In this document: positions 56,111-64,000 of the stretch, in pieces
How the letters are laid out: every line of letters begins with the position of its first letter
How positions within the stretch are numbered: the stretch's first letter is position 1
Assembly (NCBI GenBank): GCA_036873755.1
Contig: JAVTVY010020571.1
Location: forward strand, 1 to 64,000
DNA length: 64,000 bases
Direction: 5' to 3'
Source of the DNA: Hanleya hanleyi
Taxonomy: Eukaryota > Mollusca > Polyplacophora > Lepidopleurida > Hanleyidae
Program-made: the position numbers and the translations under genes
Notes under the pieces: generated by a model
The model's database searches: none
What the model saw: the letters and a program-made list of their open reading frames with translations, nothing else
Told to the model about the DNA's origin: nothing

Positions 56111-57497
56111 GTGTTAGACATGAGCGTCGCTGGGGGCGGAGGGTGTCCCCCCGTCAGTATCTCCCCATATTAGACAGCACAGGCTGAGCCCTATAAGTGT
56201 ATAGAGATATTATGTATTACAACAAACCCGTTGTTGGGAACTTCCAAAACTACAGCTTGATTCTGCCTACAGTTGGGTGGATTATTCCTCATTGACAACA
56301 ATTGGGGGCTTTCCTGATATAAATGAACAACAAATGACTCTGCCTACTGACGGATGACCTGCTGTCCACCAATGATGTCCGGCACATTTCTGGGATGTAG
56401 ACTTTCATTTCTTCATATGCTTTACTGTGGGCATTATTTTCAGCTAATCATGTACTCGACATGTATCGATCCAGCCACATCGCAGTGGCAGATGTGAAAA
56501 ATGAAGTAAACAAGCTAAAAGAACTGTTAAAAAGACCAGTGGTCAAAGAAGGCAAGACTACAAGTCCACAAGTATTTATTACCTGTATATGATAGGATTC
56601 TGCTGGGGGATTGTTAGTCACCCTCCATACATGTCATTCGACAAATATATGTAGGTTTATTGTTTTGGTGGAAAATTTAAACCGTACGATGTCGGGTATT
56701 ACAGGTTAGGTTTTCTGGGTAAACTTACATTTACCAGGTTTATCCCATGTTGAGGCGTTTACTCCATCAGACGTCCTCGATCCATTTAACGTCATATGAT
56801 TTATTTGTTTCAGCTGATCGCTCATCACAGCTCCCGAGCTAGCGTATATCATTCCGCCTAATCCGGTGCTAAGGGCCGTGTGGATACTTCATAGTCTCCA
56901 CATGAACATCTGCAATACAAGCGCGGCTGAGATACTTAGGCTACGTCCGACAATCCACCGTATTTTCGGATCTGAATGTAAGGTTCCGAGGAAAGCTTTC
57001 AGGTAGTGTCATATTGTTACTTTTTAGTCGCCAGACGTCGTCAATTTTTCCCACCTCTTGCATATCACTCCAATGCACAGAAGCCTAGTTGGACTACCGG
57101 ATAAAAGAATTGTTGTTCAGAGCAGTGAGAAACGTCTTTGTTAGAAAAATCTCAACGTTTGACATGGAAATGGTGGCCAACTCAAGCACTGACCGGGCGT
57201 ACCGCGCCATTTAAACAAACAATACAGTGGCTGTTCATGGTTTGTACATGCCTCATAATTGAAGTCTTGCGCAAAGCAAAGGGTCTTTCAGGTTGGGCGA
57301 ACGTCTGTAACAAGTTCGAACTGGTGGAAGTACCGCAGACAGTATAGAATCGAGAACTACATGTTTTTATCCGGATAAATAAAGCAATCTGGCCTACATT
57401 TGGACGGTATTTATAATCCATGGGAGAAGTTCTGTGCCCTCTTCACTAAGAGTAGAGGATGAGGTTTGAATAACAAGCTGTTAATCTTTCTCAGTTT

Positions 57498-59081
57498 TCA
57501 AGCCGAATGTGCTCGTTTGACGAGTGCGCGAGTAAGGCTATGGCATGCCGTATAGTAGTCACAGTCATTGTTGCAAATTCGACGAAATCTCAGAAATTGA
57601 GATTTGACTATATCAGGAAAAGTGTAATGAGGATGGAACGAAGTATGATGAAGAAGCTGCTGGCTATCGGTGGTACCCTGTGGACGCAAAACGGCTGCCT
57701 TTGTATATCATTGCGTCTAGAAACGCTACCGAATGGATCTGGACATTGTATTGAAGTTCAATATTGAGTTTATGAGAATTGAGTATTTGTGTGAATTCTT
57801 CAAAGTCCTCTATGGTGCCCTTCCAAATACCAAATGTCATTTGTTAAGCGGGTCCAAAGCAAGGGTTTGATTGGACAATTAAAGAGAATTTCTTCTTCCC
57901 AATCCACCATGTAAATGTTAGCATAAGCTGGTGCAAAGATATTGCCCATAGCTGTGCCCGTTATTTGTAAATATTGCTGAGGACCGATATATATATCCAG
58001 CAGCTTTAAAATATGATCGTTGTTTTTTGTTGACGAAGGATGCTTTGACAGGGCTTTGTAAAACTCTCATCGGAATCGATGTTGAGTAAAGAGACTCAAC
58101 GTCCATCGTGAAGAGAAGAACGTTGTCATCATAACAATCGCTCGAGAGACGTTTCAAGAAATCCAGACTATCGCGTACGTAACTTGCATGAGTTTGAGAG
58201 ATTGGATTGAGCACAAAGTCAATATACTTTGCAACTGCCACTGTTAGAAACAATAGGTCGCCCTTTCGGCATTTGGGGATTCGGCTGAGACAAAATGTCT
58301 TCATGTAATGAATAAAAGATCCTATTTCGGCATTGACTGTCGTCTGTTAGTTAATTCAACTCATTTTTAGTAATGTTGCCCCCGTGGTAGGTATCAGTTA
58401 AAAGTTCGAAGTTTAGTTTGATTTTGGAGTAAGAAGGAATTAAGAATTAAGGTTTAACATCGCGTTCAGCAATATTCCAGCTATATAGCTGGGGTTCAAT
58501 GGGAGTATAATATTTCGGATCTATCAGTTGTCTGTGAGTCTCAGCCGTATACAGGGATTTGTCCATAAGAACTGTCGCGCCGCCCTTATCGGCTGGCTTT
58601 ATCACAATATCAGAACGTTTGAACGAAGAAAAAATAGCCACCCGTTCTAATTTCGGGAGATTGTCACGACAATGATGGCGAGGGAATGCGGAATTAAACT
58701 GACCAAGTTGTGACTTAAATTGGAGTATCTCCGAGCACAGTTGGTTCTCTGACTGTCTTCATGTGGACTTCAGCTTCTGTAGTCGACTACGTTCAGAAGA
58801 GGTGGAGTCTCTGCCTAGAAAGTGATACTTATGCTCGACTCGCCGCAAGAAAATAGCAATGTCTGAATGGTTCTGGATGATTTCATCCAGTAGAGAAAAA
58901 TGGGTGTCGGTACGAAAGACAAACCCCTCGACAGTAACGACACTTCAAGGTCCGTTAATTGGCCCTGAGAAAGGCTATAATTAGTGTTAGAAATTTTCAA
59001 CGAGTTTATATCGAGATTTCCATGGCAGGGTTGCTCTGCGCATACAAGATATCGGAAATCCTCCTTGCTGGAAGAGTGCAA
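57498..59081 (-). mobile_element. Decayed Penelope-like retroelement
   Basis: Minus-strand pieces in order: LLSRGLSFVPTP (N-terminal region), SDIVIKPADKGGATVLMDKS, then KYIDFVLNPISQTHASYVRD and LLFTMDVESLY (RT motif A), a shifted GTAMGNIFAPAYANIYM, SVAFLDAMIYKGS, and TDSQQLLHHTSFHPHYTF to the stop at 57,498. These are Penelope-type RT motifs. Frames are broken at least three times. It differs from fragments A-D. It lies just beyond the mirrored region, so its left-arm partner would be outside the window. Confidence 0.7.
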
Positions 59082-59109
59082 AATTTATTCTAGTAGTGGA
59101 GCATTTATC

Positions 59110-61220
59110 CCAGTGCTGCCCAGAAAGGGCACATTACAAATCCAACTCCGACGTTTTATAATTGTATACTTTATTGATATGTCAGCAGCTTTATATCACA
59201 ATTGTTTCCTCACAAAATGTAGGGTATCTGAATGAATAACCCTCCTCACTGCATCTTCACCTAATAAGCTATATACAGTTGATATTGTAAACATTCGACC
59301 AACCAATTTATATGTTTATATTTGCATATCACGCGACAAGATAAATGGCTCTTAGATCACAATTCAGCGTTATTGTTCATATAACAGTCATGAATACCTC
59401 GCATAAAAGTCTCCCTGGTATAAACCGCAGTCAATCTACTGAAAATAACAGAAAATGTTTGGAACAACAAAATCACCCATGGGTGAAATAACTCATACCA
59501 TGTTTTATATTGAGAACAGTATGAATCCAAATTCCAAGGTATTCAAATAGTTTTAATTGTATTGCTTATTTTCCATCGCCTGAGAAATCAAAATAATAAT
59601 ATTTGCAGGAATCTCTAAAGAAAGAAGAACCGAAATCACATAGCGCAGAGAGTACAAAGAGAAATATTAATTACATAACGAATCGGGGCGACACAGTCAA
59701 TATAAGAATTGCACATTGGCATACACTAACAGTTTTAACACGGAATGCACATAGCTGACAGAAAAATCAATACTGTCCGATAAAGGACGGAATAGACACT
59801 TGAAGTCCCAGTATCGATATTCTAAAATCGGCATTCGATTGAACGGGGAAAAAATATGCATTGCTGTGTCGCCACAACAAATGTAGGTTTACATGGTAAC
59901 GTTAATACTAGGTTCGAAAATCAGTCATCTGAGATTACCTATACTTTTTCGGGGTCTCATTTTCCCGAGTTCTTGGCACGCGTAATCTTCCCCATTTCCC
60001 TCCGCAGACGTTTTGTATACGTTAATACGTCATCTGTTATGATTTTCTAGAAAATCGGATTGGAACACTCAACAGATTGCGAACTTTCCTTGATTGATTA
60101 TAAATAGCCCGGATACATATGAGATCAAACGCGAATATAAATACCGCAGTTGCCCAGGTTATGGCGCAAGGCCACCATAAAGGTTTGCCAACATACTCGT
60201 ATTGCCCGAAATCAAATGCAAGACGCTTCCGGGAACACTGGCAGATTAGTACGTCTTGAAAATAATTTACCGTTGTCGTTTTACGCAGAATCATTCAAAG
60301 AACAATGATTTTAATTTCCGGTCCGTCAATCTGAGCCCTGCCGAATCGATAAAATCGGTCGACATAACGTGCGACAGCACGCGACCCTCAGGTAAAATAT
60401 GGATTTTAGAGGAATTAATACATGTACCATTGACGTGAATGAGGGATGGTCCACTAGAAATAGTCCATTAAGGGTTTTTCAGTGATTAATGGCTTCTACT
60501 CGTATTTCAATAATGTTTCGAATTTTTCATTCTACAACAGGAGCCCGTGTCTGGGAACAATACTAGTGACTATATATTGTTTATCTTAACAATAAAATGA
60601 TTGCTGCAACTGCTGTACGAAGGCTGGAGAGATAAAGCGAGATTATCACCTTAAATGCCGGAATAATTCCTTATGACCACGCTGGTACAATATAGCAAAC
60701 ATTCACGGGTGTAAACATGCTGCACAGCGACAAACATGCTAACCAACTAGATCATTCGCCGTCATCCACGTGCTCCTATATACAAAGTGTTAGTAATACT
60801 TGCACCCACAACACCCGCTCTGACTACACCTGATAACCACATCAACAACAGCAGCAATTCTGTCATATCTGCGATATTCACATATATCGAAGTCTGCAAG
60901 ATATCGCTTGCAATATTGTTTCGAATATGGGACTGATATTGGCTACTCCCAGTTAATTGGATACATTCGATAGATGTATAAAATGGTAGACATTTATCGA
61001 TAATAAACACAACCATGTTATATCGTGAGGCAAAAAGTCTACACGACACGATTTACGTCACGAACAAACACGTTTTAAAAGCTGATTTTAATCAACCGTT
61101 CACATGCAACACCCACGCCACATTTTCATATAGAAGATCCGCTTCAAATGTGTCTGTGATAAGGTCCAGTCTAACAAGCAGAACTGCTCTACTTCTCTCT
61201 CCATCATCTCATTTGTTCTT
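59110..61220. other. No recognisable gene
   Basis: AT-rich single-copy-looking sequence with only short frames; I see no splice-consistent exons, repeats or RNA genes. Confidence 0.4.
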
Positions 61221-61229
61221 CATTTTTCC

Positions 61230-61560
61230 CCTTTCTGTCGCTACAGCTGATGGAAATTGTTCGTCGCTTGTCATTAAAGTTTCCCCATCCTATCATCACA
61301 GCTCATGGACATTATTCGTGGTTTTTCGTTCTAGTGTCCTCTTCCTCTCTTTGCAGCTGATGGACAGTGTTCATGGCTTGTCACTCAAGTTTTCCCTTCC
61401 TCTCCTTACATCTGATGGACAGTATTCGTGGCTTGTCATTCAAGTTTACCCATCTTGTCTTTACAGCTTAAAGATATTGTTCTTGGCTTGCCATTCAAAA
61501 CAACACTTGGCTTGCCATTCAAAAAAACAACACTTGGCTTGCCATTAAAAAAAAACACGG
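61230..61560 (+). repeat. Minisatellite of about 57 bp plus a 27-bp end repeat
   Basis: About five diverged units with GCTGATGGACAGTGTTC and GGCTTGTCATTCAAGTTT, then three short units ending CTTGGCTTGCCATTCAAAA. The 177-aa frame across it is a repeat translation. Confidence 0.7.
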
Positions 61561-61792
61561 CAGTCCGTTATGACCAGTTTGGTTCACCCGAAAAATGTTA
61601 TATATATATTATATGTATATATTTCACAATCTGTGGACGGCAGCTGATATATTCTTAAAGCCATACACATATGTACATTCATAATGCCACAGCAAACCTT
61701 TGTTGAATCCAAGTAAGTGTCACAGGACGAATAATCCTTTCCACATCAACAAGGACTTTTGCCCTGGATTTTGCGTTTTGTTTCACTGAAGA

Positions 61793-62040
61793 CTATGATC
61801 TCGTCGTACTGGTAATAGCTGTCGTGGCGCGAGAACCTGCAACGCGTGATCTTGCAGAGGAGGCTTGTGACCTCAGGGCCGAAGATGGAACTATTCTTTT
61901 CTTGTCGTCTTTACTCACACAACAGCAACACCATACCACGCATATAAATAAAATTAATCCGATGAAAAATCCTAGTCCTGCAGCGAGTCCAATTATCATA
62001 TCCTGTTCATCCTCGTTCACTCCTCCTCCTGTATCACCCT
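61793..62040 (-). CDS. Possible last exon of a single-pass membrane protein
   Basis: A splice-acceptor-like TTTTCTATCGTTTCCATAG precedes a frame with an acidic juxtamembrane (NEDEQDM), a hydrophobic segment (IIGLAAGLGFFIGLILFICV), a CCCC cluster suited to palmitoylation and a basic Ser/Ala-rich cytoplasmic tail ending at 61,793. No upstream exons were identified. Family not recognised. Confidence 0.4.
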
Positions 62041-62308
62041 ATGGAAACGATAGAAAATATGTTGAGGTACATAGTCATATATAGTGTCTTTGTAGCAATT
62101 ATGGGCATCATTGGATGCCAATGGAGCAATCTTGTATAATACAACTGAGAATAATTTAAGAAATAGTGTTTTCATAGGCGTGCTCAATGGTTATTTTACA
62201 CACGGTTAGTGTTGGAAAGTTTATATTTTAGAGCAAGGGGGAAGATTATAATGAAAGGTTGAAAAAATATTTTAAACGAAAAATCAATCTTTCTCCCCTT
62301 TCTTGAAA

Positions 62309-62369
62309 AAACTCGTCCACTGATGCTCCTGTCTTGGTTGGCATCGTGCCAATGTCAGTGGACGAGTTT
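62309..62369. repeat. Nested perfect hairpin
   Basis: A 15-base stem at 62,309-62,323 and 62,355-62,369 (AAACTCGTCCACTGA), with an inner TTGGCA/TGCCAA stem and a 3-base loop (62,338-62,352). Confidence 0.8.
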
Positions 62370-62516
62370 ATGTGGTCCACTAACTTAAGAAATAATGTTC
62401 GATGTTATTGTTCGTGTTAATGTTCGTGTTGAATTCACATAACCGTGCTGAAACGTGTAATAAATGTTATTGTTAGCTCGATGTTATTGACACAAGTGTT
62501 ATAGAATAAGAAATAT

Positions 62517-62667
62517 TTGCTTGTTTACTGCGGTAAAACAAGTAAGATAGATCATCATGCAATGGGATGAGTAAGTTTGGTCACGTAGGCCGTAGGCCTG
62601 AGTGATCAAACATGGATGGCATCGCATGGCGATCTGTCCTACTTGTTTTACCGCAGTAAAGAAGCAA
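62517..62667. repeat. 151-bp fold-back sequence
   Basis: Ends of 28 bases pair with one mismatch (TTGCTTGTTTACTGCGGTAA and its inverse), and most of the interior also pairs imperfectly (GATC, CATGC, GATCAAAC blocks). Resembles a small fold-back MITE. Confidence 0.75.
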
Positions 62668-62699
62668 TTATCTCTATTCTACTATACTACTACACAAAC

Positions 62700-64000
62700 G
62701 GCAGAATTGTGGAGATTTTTCAAGCAAAGGAATATATTTTATCATGTAATTACACGTTAGCATCCCTACACGCGACAAAAAATCCGTTCGTCCATGAATT
62801 AATCGAAGCAAACGACATCTGCAAGTCGCGTGCTCGAAATCGACACGCAGGAGAGTCCAAAGTATGGCAGCTAGGGGCATGCTAAAACGCTTGTAATGTT
62901 CAAAATGACGAAAAACCAATGTTAACAATTACCAATAAATTTCAAGAATATTCCAACTAGCGTGAACCTTGGATTTATAAATACATTACCGTGGACCCGG
63001 TACTTCATATACAATGGTCATATCACAGTACACGGATTAGCTTGTCCCTCCGCTGGTAGAGTGCAACAGGGCACGTGAAGAAAATCATGACGTCAAACTA
63101 TCCACACCGAACCGCTCATCAAGTGACGTCTATCGGAAGTAGATGCCACCTGGGCTTCCTTCCTTACTATGTAATAATGTTATTTGGTAAAACACACCGG
63201 GTGTTGTAGAATAGTAGAATAATCGGACCATTATACTAATATTGAGGCGTATAAATGGTTGCTTAGTACACCTACGTTGTCTTGCAAACGCCAAGCTTCC
63301 TGAATTCTTAAATGTATCATAAACAGCTAGCAGCACCTTAGCATTAGGTCTTCCTATATGCACCAGAAAGTTATTTCATTTATTTTATTTTCTTCAATGA
63401 GAAAATAAAACCAAGATTCATGAACAAATTAGTTAATGCATATAAAAACGGTCAGTCGTAGCATTTCGTAGACAAATTCCTAAAAACTACTCATGAACCC
63501 AGAGCCATTTCGCGTTATATCGAGTAATAAATTCATATACGTTGTGGAATAATTTCATTTTTGTTCCAGGGGTCTATATTATCAGAGACTTGTCAGAATG
63601 AGTTGGTGATTCCCATCAAAGAGACGAAATGTCAAGACTGACCATATTTAGGTATCATTATATCATCATTTTCCAATGACTCCAAACAAATTGGGGATGG
63701 AAACTTCCAAAATTTCGGATGCACCCCATATTTGACGGTCCACAGCTAAAATGATGCTACTAGCTCTTTCTGAGAAAATCAGGAATATCTGGCTCCAATA
63801 AAAAGACCACTTAAGGTCAACGGTCGAATACCGATCACATATCTGATTAGATTCGTATAAAATGTTGATTGGTTAATTACTTTAATGGACCGAACATTAT
63901 CCGATAAAATATGTAATAGTCCATGGGCCCCAAATTTCGCCAACCCGTATCACTCGAGGTGGCAAATTCTAGTAATGTTTTGGAAGGGGTTCATGCCTTT
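62700..64000. other. No recognisable gene
   Basis: Short frames only; no motif, repeat or RNA gene that I can support. Confidence 0.4.

Larger units (their letters stand above)
32905..57487. repeat. Right arm of giant inverted repeat
   Basis: Inverted copy of 1-25,862. The inner boundary is where the shared motif GCGCGGGTGAAT stops pairing (left about 25,862, right about 32,905). Sequence beyond 57,487 has no partner in this window because its mirror would lie left of position 1. The arm carries the same gene on the plus strand but without exon 1, plus a private TTAA-flanked MITE and a private 931-bp block. Confidence 0.95.

Noticed and set aside
57617..57747. Plus-strand exon-like frame with plausible splice sites
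   Set aside because: The minus strand of the same bases encodes Penelope-type RT motifs in order with neighbours, so the plus frame is a shadow.
61015..61548. 177-aa ORF
   Set aside because: Mostly translation of a minisatellite; no family features.

Overview
The window looks like animal nuclear DNA, probably a marine invertebrate and perhaps a mollusc or another lophotrochozoan. Reasons: AT-rich flanks, GT-AG introns, many decayed reverse-transcriptase elements, small TIR elements, and a Polinton/Maverick (adintovirus-like) element. The species is an inference only.

Layout. (1) Positions 1-25,862 and 32,905-57,487 are near-identical inverted copies (about 98-99% by eye where I compared them), so most of the window is one giant palindrome with arms of about 25 kb. 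The left arm runs to the window edge, so its outer end is not visible. (2) The unpaired loop, 25,863-32,904, is GC-richer and carries virus-type genes, all on the minus strand. In transcription order they are a tail-anchored membrane ORF, an unknown ORF, a retrovirus-type integrase with chromodomain, a mucin-like membrane protein, a packaging ATPase, a core/penton chimera, the penton C-terminus, a small pX-like virion protein, the major capsid protein and an adenain-like protease. No DNA polymerase B is present. Integrase, capsid, pX and core/penton are broken by stops, shifts or deletions. ATPase, protease and the membrane proteins are open. (3) The inner 3.2-3.4 kb of each arm (22,693-25,862 and 32,905-36,318) looks like the element's own long TIR: iteron-like motifs, a 101-bp doublet, a satellite of about 155 bp carrying the palindrome TGCGCATGCGCA, and a GC block. 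(4) Outside the TIR each arm holds the same spliced host gene, transcribed outward. The left copy has 11 exons with consistent phases encoding 537 aa. The right copy lacks exon 1 and the promoter because of a 2.23-kb deletion. Introns and flanks are filled with RT fragments, LINE remnants, MITEs and a minisatellite-bearing TIR element. (5) Positions 57,488-64,000 are not mirrored here. They contain a decayed Penelope-like element, a minisatellite, a possible last exon of a membrane protein and two fold-back hairpins.

Two readings fit: a real fold-back (inverted) duplication nucleated at the Polinton TIRs, or a misassembly that joined two haplotypes through the 3-kb TIR. The level of divergence and the presence/absence insertions between arms would suit allelic copies. 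Long reads across both TIRs would decide.
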